Part shown: positions 23,160 to 34,059 of the stretch, in pieces | Layout: each line of letters begins with the position of its first letter | Numbering within the stretch: position 1 is the first letter of the stretch | Assembly (NCBI GenBank): GCA_009760855.2 | Contig: WPIO01000173.1 | Coordinates: forward strand, 161,501-221,500 | Length of the DNA: 60,000 nucleotides | Reading direction: 5' to 3' | From: Cristatella mucedo | Lineage: Eukaryota; Bryozoa; Phylactolaemata; Cristatellidae | Notes under the pieces: model-generated | Seen by the model: the letters and a program-made list of their open reading frames with translations, nothing else | Database searches by the model: none | Told to the model about the DNA's origin: nothing | Program-made: the position numbers and the translations under genes

Positions 23160-24925
23160 TCTACTATAACCATATTCTTAACCGCTTCCAGCTTAGCCTT
23201 AGCAAATAATCGTTGTAGGAAGATATCGCTTCCCAAGCAGGATCGTCAGCAAGATAGACACGATTAGAGAGTCCACCTCTAAAATTGCAGCATTCCCTCT
23301 AGACTCATGTCCCTTAACTACATCAACACGGGACTCAGGTCCAACGATTCCGAGCACTACCTCGATGTCTGCATTCAAGAAAGCCATCAGTGACCCTCTT
23401 CTGAAATTATCTCCCAGTCAGCGAGGGCTACCTGTACTCAAGACCCTGTCCCTACTGTCCTACTTCTACGATGCTCCGATCTGCTGCGCCATGCACAAAC
23501 ACTGTATTAAATATGCCATAAGCCTCAGGTCACGTCCCTGCACTTTCAAAAAGGTGTTTGTGAGGTCGCTAACAAAGAAAGCAAAGCTAGACACTCGACC
23601 AGCTTCCGTACATTCTCCCTTTTCCTGTCTATGTCACAGACAGTAGAACAAGTTTTGGCTGACAAAACTGAACTCTTATACTGAGACCTTAAATCTAGCA
23701 AGTAAGTACCATCCTAAGGTCGGAGCTAATCACTCCACAGATTCGCCTTTGCTTCGGGTGTATAACGGCTTTCTTATGAATTCCGGCTTACGTTAAGACT
23801 CTCTGGTTGTGTTTGTTATCCTTGATCTTGCAGCAGCATTTAATATTTTTAATCACAACGTTCTTATTTAGCGTTTTGAATCTTGACTGGGTATAACTGG
23901 AACTGCACTGCAACGGCTCAGTTCCTATCTTAGAGGACGACTCCAGAGTATTGCTTTGAACATAAAGAGATAATCCAAAGAAAAACTTAAATACCTATGC
24001 ATCAGTGCTCTGTGCTCGGTCCACTTCTTTTTCACTCTCCTTCTTGCAGATTTGATGTCCAAGCACAATCTTGGCATTTACTTATATGCAGATGACCCTC
24101 AGCTATACCTTTGCTTTGAACCTGTCAGCCCTCGTGCACGTCCACTTCTCTACACAACCGTGCTGCATAAACTGATGACGTCTGTTCATGAATGGTATCA
24201 AAGTTTCTTAAATTGAATGACAGAAAACCAACTTACTAGTTATTGACAAAACAAGTGCCAACGGGAAACCTGGTGCTCAAAATGGGCCTCTTCAGAATTT
24301 CCTGCTGAATCTGCCAATCTAGGGTCGATTTTCTAAAGTGACCCTTCACTAGTCGACTAAACCAGCTCGACAGTCAAGTCTGTGTAATTTCAGCTACATA
24401 ACATTGCCAAGCTTTGGCCTATCTGAGACCACCAACTTAAATCCAAATTGTTCAATGCATTTGTGACATCCCATTTTGACTTGTACAACTCACTGCTTTG
24501 CGGTCTCCCAACTTGTTCAATCAGGCGCTTACAGTTGGTGCAAAACTCAGCAACCGAGCTTGATTGTTAGGAACTCCTATTTCCTCTCTACACCTTTTCT
24601 CGCCGGTATGCACTGGCACGCAATCAAGCGGTGCATCTAGTGCTAGGTTCTGGCACTTTTAGATATATCTCGACTCTATAGCTCCACTGTTCTCCACTAG
24701 GCGAAGAATCGTGCAACCTTCTGTTCTTACTCAAACTGCTTAGCATACCTCATAGGAACCTTAAAGCAGTTTTACACCTCACCTTTAATTCATGTATTGT
24801 CAAAGCCTACAAATTGATACAGATGCGCGTCACAACGGCCCATGACAATACGACATTTAAAAAGAAGTTTACCACGCGCCTTGTAATTACAGCACTTAGG
24901 GTCTTTGCATTTCTTCCTTCGTGTG
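23160..24925 (+). mobile_element. L2-like LINE, lineage B (copy B10), old and degenerate
   Basis: Plus-strand copy from the pre-RT linker to the end of ORF2. The tcgatgtctgcattcaagaa motif is shared with the copy at 18.2 kb. LILQQHLIF-type catalytic remnants lie near 23820-23860 and a YADDPQLYLCFEP-like box near 24085-24125. The tail and 3' UTR are not recognisable. Many indels. Confidence 0.8.
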
Positions 24926-24929
24926 CATA

Positions 24930-25515
24930 TACCTGCGTACTACGCCGGTTCTACGCGGCCGTTACATACACGTAGTTTTATTAACATTATTATTGCGGCA
25001 AGGTCGTACGCCATGCAATACCCGCATTCTTACATAAACTTCAAACTGCTCATTGAAATCGGCTATTCACGGTTATTGCCTTAGCGGCTCAGTTCAGACT
25101 CAGCGGAAAAGTCCGTAGTTTGTAAGTGAGACTAACAAGCCCATAGCCCATAATCGTAGAGCGTTACTAAACCCCCGATAACCAAAGTGATGACTGACGT
25201 TCACGTGCTTTAGGTATTACAGACGGGTTCATCCCAACGATTTTAACGCAGAATTCTTATGCATTGTAGCCACCGCTCAGCCCCCTCAGCCAAGAGCACG
25301 CTCTGCGTCAGCTTACGAAATAACCAAACGATGCACATCGCTTTGCAGCGTTTCCTTAAATAGGAGAGCTTTGTATAATGCATACTTAATTTTTTCTCGC
25401 TCCTCTTTCCTTACTCGGCTGGAGTTCCAATTTAAGTGACGGCTCCCAAGTAAAGGGGCGTGCGCCCAAGCAACTACTGATGCAAACGCTTTAAGCTTTT
25501 TCCTTTTTCCCGGCT
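24930..25515. other. Unassigned DNA
   Basis: No clear feature. It may include decayed upstream sequence of the following lineage A copy. Confidence 0.35.
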
Positions 25516-25519
25516 TCCA

Positions 25520-25947
25520 ATGATTTCCAGCCTCAGAGATCCTCCAGCCCGACGTCCACGTAAAAACACTCGCCTACTTTGTGCCTCAGCCGTTCCTACG
25601 TCGTCGGAATAGCTTTAGCTCTGCAGGTCCTAGACTGTGGAACTCGCTTCCACAATTCTTACGCAACGACATCTACTCTCCAACTGCCGACTATTGCACA
25701 TCTTTTTCAGCGGTCCTGAACTGCTACTTCAATGCTACTCACTACCTCAACTGCTCTCCTATTTCTGCTGTGCTTCCCACTTTCTCTTTGTTGCGTGAGA
25801 CGAAGTCTGTTGGCTACCGAATGCGTACCTAAAGCCGCTTAGGCTGTGAGTGCGCTATACACAACTCTCCTGCGTAACACCCACATGGTCTTTATGACTT
25901 TGTGGAGTTACTGACGGAGCTACATTACATTACATTACATTACATTG
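25520..25947 (+). mobile_element. Lineage A LINE 3' end with TTACA repeat tail
   Basis: ORF2 C-terminus (25581-25832, FSSAGPRLWNSLPQFLRNDI) followed by the lineage A 3' UTR and five perfect TACAT units (25921-25945). This is the clearest lineage A terminus and defines its simple-repeat tail. Confidence 0.9.
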
Positions 25948-25997
25948 ACCTTAATTTTTACTAGCGACGGCTAATAAAACGTGGGGAATGAATGTTT

Positions 25998-26405
25998 GCA
26001 TCTCCGTCTGTAACTCCACAAAGTTCGTAAAGATCATGTGAGTATTATGCAGGAGAGTTTTATGTAGCCCACTCACAGCATAAGTGGCTTTCGGTTCTCA
26101 TTCGGTAGCCAACAGACTTCGTCTCACGCAATAAAGAGAAAGTGGGAAGCATAGCAGAGTCAGAAGAGCAGTTAAGGTAGTGAGTAGCATGGAAGTAGAA
26201 GCCCAGGACCGCTGAAAAGGATGAGCCATCGTCGGCAGCAGAAGAGTAGTTGTCGTTGCGTAAGAATCGTAGAAAAAAGTTCGAAAGTCTAGAAACTGCA
26301 GAGGTAAAGCTTCTGTCGCCAATGGTATTTAAGCTGAGCAATGGAACAGCTAATTTCACTTAGCACCTGAGACCTCATGCATTCTCGTCTCTTGTCACGA
26401 AGCCC
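25998..26405 (-). mobile_element. Lineage A LINE 3' end, inverted
   Basis: Minus-strand copy of the same terminus: 3' UTR (actccacaaagttcgtaaag, cataagtggctttcggttct) and ORF2 C-terminus (26060-26359, with a SAVSRLSNFFLRFLRNDNYS stretch). It lies tail to tail with the preceding copy, about 50 bp apart. Confidence 0.88.
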
Positions 26406-26972
26406 TAATAATAATAAAAATATTGCACTTGATAAAGCGCCCTCAGAGAACTTAATCTCTTTCTAGGCGCTTTACATTTGCTGCAAAGTGATACGCAATA
26501 GAATAGTAAGTAAAATCATGCTTGAAAAACAAACAAAATGAATAACATGGTTAGGGGTTACATGCACTGGGTCAGCATGCAAATGTGGTTAGTGGCAGCA
26601 TGAACAGTGTCAGCACGCATAAGCACATCGAGGACGAATCACAAGGACCCACTAAATGCTGTCCTAAATAGGTATGTTTTTAAGTTTCTTTTAAATGTGG
26701 TCAGGTCAGGGGATGTTCTGATGCAGGTCGGGAGGGAGTTCCAGGCTGTGGGAGCATACGAGCTAAATGCACGGTCTCCAAAGGATTTAAGGTTTGTACG
26801 AGGTATTTCTAGACTGTTGGATTCCGAAAAGCGAGTGGTACGATGCTTTGCCTGATGGGGTAGTATATCTGAAAGGTAGGCTGGAGCCATAGAATGAAGA
26901 GACCTAAAAGTGAGCGACAAAACCTTGAAGTCAATCCGTTGCTTGACTGGTAGCCAGTGCAGGTCGGCGAGA
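26406..26972 (-). mobile_element. Lineage B LINE 3' end (copy B11)
   Basis: Inverted tail and hairpin at 26406-26475, 3' UTR, then a well-preserved ORF2 C-terminus (26639-26920: LSLTFRSLHSMAPAYLSDIL-like start, FGDRAFSSYAPTAWNSLPTC). Sequence is close to the nested copy at 43-44 kb, so relatively young. It stops abruptly near 26972. Confidence 0.9.
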
Positions 26973-27089
26973 AGTGGATTGGAGATACAAGAGTTTCTTG
27001 TCCGTTGCCGAGTTCTCTTCGAAATTCATTGAAGTTTTTGCGGACATCGTTAAAGGAACCGATACAGATGGGAAGATACAGCTTGGATC

Positions 27090-27942
27090 TGCTTATCGCA
27101 TGTCTCCTGCTGAATCTGCATGAAATCTGGGTGTCATGTTCCAAGGTGACCATTCGTTAGACGACCATATCAGCTAGACACCCAAGTTTACCTACATTCA
27201 GCTACATAACATCGCTAAAATTTCTTGCACATCTTCATTGGTCCGTGCATTTCTGACTTCCATTCTTGACTTCTGTAACTCACTGCTTGCAGGCCTGCCA
27301 GCATGTGCAATCGGGCGCTTATTGCTGGTGCAAAACTCTGAGGCTTCTCTGTTATAAGCGTCTCAGCTGCCACATCACACCAACTCTCGCCGACCTGCAC
27401 TGGCTACCAGCCAAGCTACGGATCAATTTCAAGGTACTGCCGCTCACTTTTAGGTCACTTCATTATTTCACTCCGGCCTACCTATCAAATCTACTTCTCT
27501 ACCACTCCAAGCATTGTATCACCGGTTTTTAGGAAACTAACAGAATACCTTTACCTTAGGTGAACTTCAAAAGATTTGGAGACCTTACATTTAGTTTTTA
27601 TGCTCGTTAAGCCTGGAACTCACTACCGACTTGAGTCACAACATCCGCTCACTTGTCCACATTTGCAAATAAATTAAAAGCGCACCTATTAATTACAGCA
27701 TTTAGTGGTTCCCCGTGATTCGTTCTTTATGTGCTTATGTGTGCTGACACTGTTGCATGCTGCCACTAACAACACTTGCCTGCTGACCCTGTACATGTCA
27801 CCCCTAACCATGTTATGCGTGTTGTTTATCAAGCATGATACTCAGCATTCAATCGCGTTTCCCTACGCAGCAAGTTTAAAGCTCCTACGAAGACATTGAG
27901 TTCTCTGAAAGTGATTTATCAAGTGCGTTATAACTATTATCC
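27090..27942 (+). mobile_element. Lineage B LINE 3' end (copy B12)
   Basis: Plus-strand post-RT region (VMFQGDHSLDDHIS equivalent near 27130-27170; TSVTHCLQACQHV stretch at 27266), 3' UTR and a tail near 27890-27940. It forms an inverted pair with copy B11, with about 120 bp of other sequence between them. Confidence 0.85.
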
Positions 27943-28173
27943 CTATGTTTCACAGTAGTGCGTAAGAGATTACATGCCATAGTATAACTGATAGCAGAAC
28001 TGCTTAATGTTAGATCAGCTAGTCAGGCAGCTGCATTGAATTGGCCGGCGGCTGTTTCTCCGCTAATTTGTTATGATTGTGCACATGTATTTTTGTTCTA
28101 ATAGTGTTTCAAAGTTCTTTCTAGATGTCATTGTAGTCATTGGAGTTAGTTAATTATTCATTAACAAAAGAAA

Positions 28174-28368
28174 ATGGCACATGTGGTGACGCCGGAGCCA
28201 CCAGCTGAGAATCCGCACTTTTGGTGGGAGTTGCAAGCTGAGTACTCGCTCGTTTGGTTTATTCCAAGCATTGTCTCCAACCGCTCAGGCCCCAACAGGT
28301 TATGCCATTTGCCACCCACTTCTTGGAAACTGTTACCTATACCTCGTACAAATCACGAATCCTACTAA
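28174..28368 (+). other. Short ORF, possible exon (weak)
   Basis: A Met in a good context (aaaATGG) opens 64 codons starting MAHVVTPEPPAENPHFWWEL. A CAG|GTTATG donor-like site lies at about 28298, just before LINE B sequence. No family recognised. Confidence 0.15.
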
Positions 28369-28722
28369 GACCGGACCTTTAGTTCGTATGCTCCCAAAGT
28401 CTGGAACTCACTCCTGAGTTGCGTCACATCTCCCGACTTGTCCAAATTTACAAATGAGCTAAAAACGCATCTATTTATCGTAGCATTTAGCTGGTCTCTG
28501 CCGTTTGTCTTTTATGTGCTCATGCGTGCTGACACTGTTGCAACCTGCCACTAACCACACTTGCATGCTGGCCGTGTCTATGTCACCCCTAACCATGATA
28601 TTCTAGCTGTTTATTTAGCATGCTACCACTAACAAATCAATCCCGCTTACTTCGCAGCAAATTAGCACCTACACATAGATTAGGTACTTTGAGGGCGCAA
28701 TATCAGATGTATTATTATTACT
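28300..28722 (+). mobile_element. Lineage B LINE 3' end (copy B13)
   Basis: ORF2 C-terminus (tcgtatgctcccaaagtctg), 3' UTR and a decayed hairpin ending in gggcgcaatatcagatgtat plus a short ATT repeat. The tail abuts the mitochondrial insert. Confidence 0.8.
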
Positions 28723-29527
28723 ATAACCAGAACTATGAGCCAGTAAGAGCTCCTCTTATTCTCGATGCCATCAGGTGCTTAGTAAGGGTAAATGTCCTAA
28801 ATTATAGTTCTGTTCTCAGATTTACCTCAAGTTTCCTAAGAGAAAATGTTGATCTAGATCGATTCGCCTTACTTGTAGTGTCCTTTGCAGTGGCTATAAG
28901 CCGCCTCGTGTTTCTCCCAAACTTAATTACACTCCACCTAGAATGGAACGGTCTAGGCGTCGCCTCTTTTATTCTAGTCGCTTACTACCAAAATATTAAA
29001 TACTTTGCTAATGGAATGATTAAAGCTCTGTCCATTAGAATGGCGTTGCTTTACTTATCGTATCAATTGCTATACTCGTTAGAGAACGGGTTTGAAACAT
29101 CATCTTTATCCCCTCTCTAATGGCTCTCAATTTATTGGAGTAGCGACTATTATATGCCTGCGATAATAAAGAGACATCAAGTACCCTTCTCGAGACGGCT
29201 TCATGCTGCAACGAAAAGTCCTACCCCATATCTGCCTTAGTTCACTCCTCTACCTGCTAGTAGACTGCTCGGGCTCTACTCTGGATTCAATTCCACCCTA
29301 TTTCGAGGCTAAAATAAGTGGTTCAATAAGGCCTAATAACTCTTAAGCGTAATAACTAGAGTTATGGCAGACTCTGCAGCCTGCATGGAGAAGGATGTAA
29401 AGAAGATCATTACTCTATCCACACTGAGTCAATTAGAATTAATAATGATCAGATTAGCGTTACACTTTAGGATATGTCCCTTATTCCATCTTCTCAGCCT
29501 CAGTGCCTTATTCAAGGCACTGCTATT
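28723..29527 (+). pseudogene. ND5: NUMT: nuclear copy of mitochondrial ND5
   Basis: A piece of the mitochondrial NADH dehydrogenase subunit 5 gene, the antiporter-like membrane subunit of complex I. One frame carries ND5 landmarks in the right order: APLILDAIRCL, then ENVDLDRFALLVV, VFLPNLITLHLEWNGLG, SFILVAYYQNIKYFANGMI, a HQVPFSRRLHAATKSPTP block (canonical IPFSxWLPAAMAAPTP), ACMEKDVKKIITLSTLSQL and FHLLSLSALFKALL. All blocks stay in the same frame, but TAA/TAG stops interrupt at 29118, about 29245 and about 29320-29335. It covers only the middle of ND5 and ends at the conserved FKALL. Nuclear flanks on both sides (LINE B tails) show that it is an insertion and not organellar DNA. Confidence 0.9.
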
Positions 29528-30340
29528 AATAATAATAATAATAATAATTCACTTGATAAAGTGCCCTCAGAGAACTTAATCTCTCTCTAGGCGCTTTACA
29601 TTTGCTGTAAAGTGAAATGCAATTGAATGGTAAGTAAAATCATGCTTGAGAAAACAAACGAAATGAATACTTTGGTCAGGGGTAACATGCACAGGGTCAA
29701 CATGCAAATGTGGTTAGTGGCAACATGCACAGTGTCAGCACGCATAAGCACATCAAGGACGAATCAGAGGGACCCACTAAATGCTGTAATTAATAGGTGT
29801 GTTTTTAGGTTCCTTTTAAATGTGGTCAGGTCAGGGGATGTTCTGACAAAGGTCGGGAGGGAGTTCCAGGCTTTGGGAGCATATGAACTAAATGCACGGT
29901 CTCCAAAGGATTTGTATGAGGTATTTCTAGACTGTTGGATTTCGAAAAGCGGGTGGTACGATGCTTGGCCTGATGGGGTAGTATATCTGACAGATAGGCT
30001 GGAGCCTTAGAATGAAGGGACCTAAAAGTGAGGGACAAAATCTTGAAGTCAATCCGTTGCTTGACTGATAGCCAGTGCAGGTCGGCGAGAAGTGGAGTAA
30101 TGTGGCAACTGCGATGCTCACGACAGACAAGCCTAGCTGCAGCGTTTTGCACCAGCTGCAATCGCCTGATAGCACATGCTGGTAGGCCAGTGAGCAGTGA
30201 ATTACAGAAGTCGAGACGAGATGTCACGAAGGCATTGACCAACTTGGACGTGGTATTTTTATCTAAAAAGGCCCGAATTATAGCAATGTTATGAAGCTAA
30301 AAATAGGCGGATTTGACTGTGGAGCTGATATGGTCTTCCC
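29522..30340 (-). mobile_element. L2-like LINE, lineage B (copy B14)
   Basis: Inverted ATT tail (29526-29549) and hairpin, 3' UTR, and a good ORF2 C-terminal half (29826-30242: VNAFVTSRLDFCNSLLTGLP, LVCREHRSCHITPLLADLHW). The 5' truncation is near 30340. Confidence 0.92.
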
Positions 30341-30484
30341 TGTGTGCTAGGACTTGTATTCAGCATCAGAAAAATAACCAAGATAGATATTTGGTAACTT
30401 AATCACGTCGGCAAAATGCTGACAAAATAAAAGTATGAATAGTAGAAATACTAATAATAATAATACGTCTTAATGGAGTATTCT

Positions 30485-30580
30485 TCCGCTAACCATTCAA
30501 CCGTAATCCCTTTACAGTGAATATAAAGTTCCAAGAAAAAGATGGAGTTCCACGAGGGCGCAATAACTAATGCATAATTA
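30485..30580 (+). mobile_element. Lineage B LINE 3' tail
   Basis: Only the terminal hairpin is clear (aagttccaagaaaaagatgg, agttccacgagggcgcaata), plus a short AT-rich tail. Confidence 0.6.
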
Positions 30581-30589
30581 ATGTAATGG

Positions 30590-31062
30590 AGTTTTTATAT
30601 CGCTCCCAGAGAACTCGATCTCTTATAGCAATCTCAATACATTGCCTAGGGCCAGCATGCAATTATGGTTAGTGGTAGTATGTACAGAGTCAGCAAGCAT
30701 AAGCACACATACGTAGAATCACATTGACCAACTAAATGCAGTCATGCATTGAAGCGGTTTTAGGTTCCTATAACTACATTTAAGTTAGGGGTGTCCTGTC
30801 GCCAGTTGGAACTGAATTCCAGGCTGTAGGAGCTCACAAAATGAATGGCATTTTCACCAAATTATTTATGATTTGTAGCAATGTTTTAAGTAAACGAATA
30901 CATTCTGAAAGCCGGTGGTGTCTTGTAATGCAGTGTAATGCACTGTTGGGTGGAAGCGCAAAAATAATATCTCACTAAGTATCTCATAATATCTAATATA
31001 TAATACCATTTCATAAATAGAGTTTAGAAAAAGAATGAAGGGTCCTAAAAGTGGGCACAAAA
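30590..31062 (-). mobile_element. Lineage B LINE 3' end (copy B15), diverged
   Basis: Minus-strand hairpin (tatatcgctcccagagaact), 3' UTR (gtggtagtatgtacagagtc) and ORF2 C-terminus up to about 31062. Older than copy B14. Confidence 0.75.
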
Positions 31063-31362
31063 CTTACCAGACGTCCGTATTTTGCGTTCAAGTTCAAAAA
31101 AATAATGCGACTGGGCAAAGTTGAATATTTGTTACAGCCTTCAAAAGCCCGGGCCAGAACCGGCTGCCTCCATCTTGGAATTTTGGAGGAGCTTCTTTTT
31201 CACCAATGGAATTTCACCAATGGTGTAGCGTGGAAATGTTGTTTTCAATCTACATTATAGCTGAAGATGGAACAGTTTTATCAATCAAACTTAATTACAT
31301 CTCGCATTCAGTCCTCATGCAGCGGTCTCCAGTGGTCGACTCCGCTTTGGTTATACGACTAA
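31063..31362. other. Unassigned DNA before the tandem duplication
   Basis: No recognisable element or gene. Confidence 0.35.
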
Positions 31363-31861
31363 AATCCAGCTATTATTTGCGGAAATTGACACTTCGAAAC
31401 TATGACTCCGATTGTTCTTTAAAGAGCTTGTGTACTTTGTTTAGCACACCGAATTTTGCACGGTTCGGCCGAATTGTGATAAAGCTATGGTCTCAGATGG
31501 CTTGGCCTATTTGAGGCCACAAGCCCTGGCAATGTCTTGTAAATAGAGAATAACCTTGAAAGGCAACTTTTATATATCGTGGAATCATGACTACTGCCAT
31601 GCACAGCAAATCGTGATTATGGCTGCCGTATTTTATTAAGAAAATTAGGGAATCACACTCGCCATGGCAGTCACAGGCCGTGCACCTAGAGCGGCGATTG
31701 GGGTGGTAAACTGTTGAAGGGTAAACCCGAAGAGATGCTTCTCCAAAGTGAAATGAAATTGCAGTCGCTCAAAGTTTATTGGTAGAAATAGGAGCAGCGC
31801 TGTAGATATAATGCGTTGCGAAGGCATGATGAACTGGAACAATTAAAAAGACAGAATAAAT

Positions 31862-32006
31862 TTACTCCATTTTTTATAGCGCCCCAGGAGAGCTTACCTT
31901 ATATTCAGTAGCTTCACATTTGCCTCTAGTCTCGAGCCTACGACCTCATCCAGACCTTGGTCGGGACGAGTACTTTAACAGCTGAATCAAGCCAGCTTGG
32001 CTGAGA
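31862..32006 (-). mobile_element. SINE-1 copy inside duplication copy 1
   Basis: Hairpin tail at 31870-31915 (tatagcgccccaggagagct), then the tRNA-like head (tctcgagcctacgacctcat) ending near 32005. Older than the copy at 33900. Confidence 0.75.
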
Positions 32007-32009
32007 CTC

Positions 32010-32880
32010 CCCCACTTCCAATTGTACGAATTTTTATTGGCAAAACTTAACAACTGCAATTTTCTATGAACACCACATTTGAACTTCGCTCATTATGTAA
32101 ATAGCAGTTATATTGCAGTACGAATATGCAGGGAGGTTTGCTTAACCGGGCCATCTGAGGTCTTTTTTCATCAGAACCGCTGTGCATTATGCAATACATT
32201 TTAGTTTTGAACCGTGAACAGTGTCGCTTATATTGATCAGTTAAAACAGTAGGTAATAGACACCTACTATGGAAAGGGTATCAGTATTGAAGTTTGATTA
32301 TGTAATGCTGCGGGACACTTTGACGCCATTTTGTAAGAACGAGCTGGTGCGATTGCATGACAATCTTTAGTGCACCCGAAACATTCCAAAGGCTTTTTGT
32401 GGAAATGGCAGCTGTATCGCAGTACCATGGGACGTGGCAGTGCAGGATAGTTTTTCGTAGTCCAGTAGAAAAATTATAAAAATAAATATGTATTACTGCA
32501 ACTAAAAAAGAACTGAATCTCTATTCCGGTACTTTGCAACTAGTTGCTTAAGAATCGTTTATAGAAGTTAGTAGCCTGGCCGTTGTCATGCTGAAATGGC
32601 TACTGCGTGCTAATCAGGTAGATAATGATTACGATTCCTTAATAAAGGCTGTGAGTTATTATAATGGCAACTAACCGACAATGCAGCAATCATGGGCCGA
32701 TGCCTCATTAAATCAATAGACGTGTCCAAGGCCAAATGATTTTTGGGCGTGCGATTTTTTGGGCCTTGAGGTTTACACTTATTTAAGCTCTAAACCACAG
32801 AGCTATTCATATCTGTCGTCAACACAATAGCTTACCTATAGCCCTGAGTTTTGTTAAATTGAATTCACTAAAGTTAACAA
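32010..32880. other. Unassigned DNA inside duplication copy 1
   Basis: No gene or repeat recognised except a short tail-like ctgaatctctattccggtac near 32510, which may be a decayed L2-type hairpin. Confidence 0.35.
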
Positions 32881-32884
32881 TGAT

Positions 32885-33660
32885 AAGTGTGCAACATCTC
32901 TCTTGACTTCTGTAGCTCACTGCTTGCTGGCCTACCGGTATGTAAAATCAGGCTATTAAAGCTGATGCAGATATGCTTGTCTGACGTAAGCGTCGCAGTT
33001 GCCACATCACACCACTTCTCGCCGACTTGCACTGGCTACCAGTCTAGAAACGGATCGACTTCGAGGTTTTGTCGCTCACTTTTAGGTCACTTCATTCTTT
33101 GGCCCCAACCTATCTATCAGATCTGCTCTTCCAAATGTCCAAGCATCGTATCACCTGCCTTTTGGAATCCAGCAGTTTACCAATACCTCGTGCAAACGCA
33201 TAGACCAACGTAGATGCGTTATTCTTATCTCAATGAACCCGAATCTTAGCAATGTTACGTAGTTAAAAATTGGCAGACTTGATTTTGGAGCTCATGTGGT
33301 CGTCTAACGAGAGATCACTTTGGAACATGACAGCTAGATTTCGTTGTGATTCAGCAGGAGATATGCTAGCAGGGCCAAATTTTTAGCCTCAGCCTTTCTA
33401 ATTTCTGAATCGCACTGGTTTTTTCCCCATAACTAATAAGTTAGTTTTATCATCATTTGATTTAGGAAAGTTTACAGCCATTGATGTGCGGACGTCAATA
33501 TATCATGTAGCAATAGAGTTGAGAGAATTTGAGGCCCTCAAAGGCTGGGAGGGATCAAAGCAAAGGTAAAACTTGTTTCATTCACATAAAAGTGAAAGCC
33601 TAGTATGTTCTCGGCAATAACATCTGCAAGAGGGGGAGTATAAACCGTGATAAGAGATAA
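32885..33660 (+). mobile_element. Rearranged lineage B LINE (two inverted halves)
   Basis: 32885-33203 is plus-strand post-RT sequence (ISLDFCSSLLAGLPVCKIRL, stopping within the C-terminus). 33204-33660 is minus-strand sequence covering the segment just upstream in the element, back to the YADD region (near 33560-33600). The element is therefore split at one point, with the two parts joined in opposite orientation. No 3' UTR or tail is present. Confidence 0.8.
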
Positions 33661-33899
33661 GCAAAAGTCACGTACATCTTCGTTACTTTTGTTTTAAGCT
33701 ACTCTTGGCATACATGTGAATGCTATTGCGTAACCTACAATTCTTTGGCATTGATACGATTAAGGGGTTCCGGAAGTCACCCAAGACTACTGGAACAGGC
33801 AAAGGAGTTTTGCTTTGGTCACTGTGCATCTAACTAATTACTCTTGCTCTTAAGCATTCCTGCCTACGGCTTGAATTGTGAGAAAAATTACGTGTTATA

Positions 33900-34056
33900 A
33901 ATAAATAAATAATAAATAACTCATTTTTATAGCGCCCCAAGAGAACTAAATCTCTATCCAGGCGCTTCACATATGCCTCAGGGCTCGAGCCCACGACCTC
34001 AGCCAGACCTTGGTCGGGGCGAGCACCTTAACCGCTGGACCAACCCAGCTCGGCGT
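33900..34056 (-). mobile_element. SINE-1, best copy (tRNA head plus L2-like hairpin tail)
   Basis: Read on the minus strand, the 5' head is tRNA-like: an A-box-like tggtccagcggttaagg near 34030-34046 and a B-box-like gggctcgagccc near 33980-33991. It is followed directly by gaagcgcctggatagagatt and agttctcttggggcgctata, the same two-part hairpin that ends lineage B LINEs, then ATTT repeats. The head is about 75 nt and the whole element about 155 nt. An RNA polymerase III transcript is expected. The missing block of the second tandem copy removes the head of this SINE. Confidence 0.85.
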
Positions 34057-34059
34057 TAT

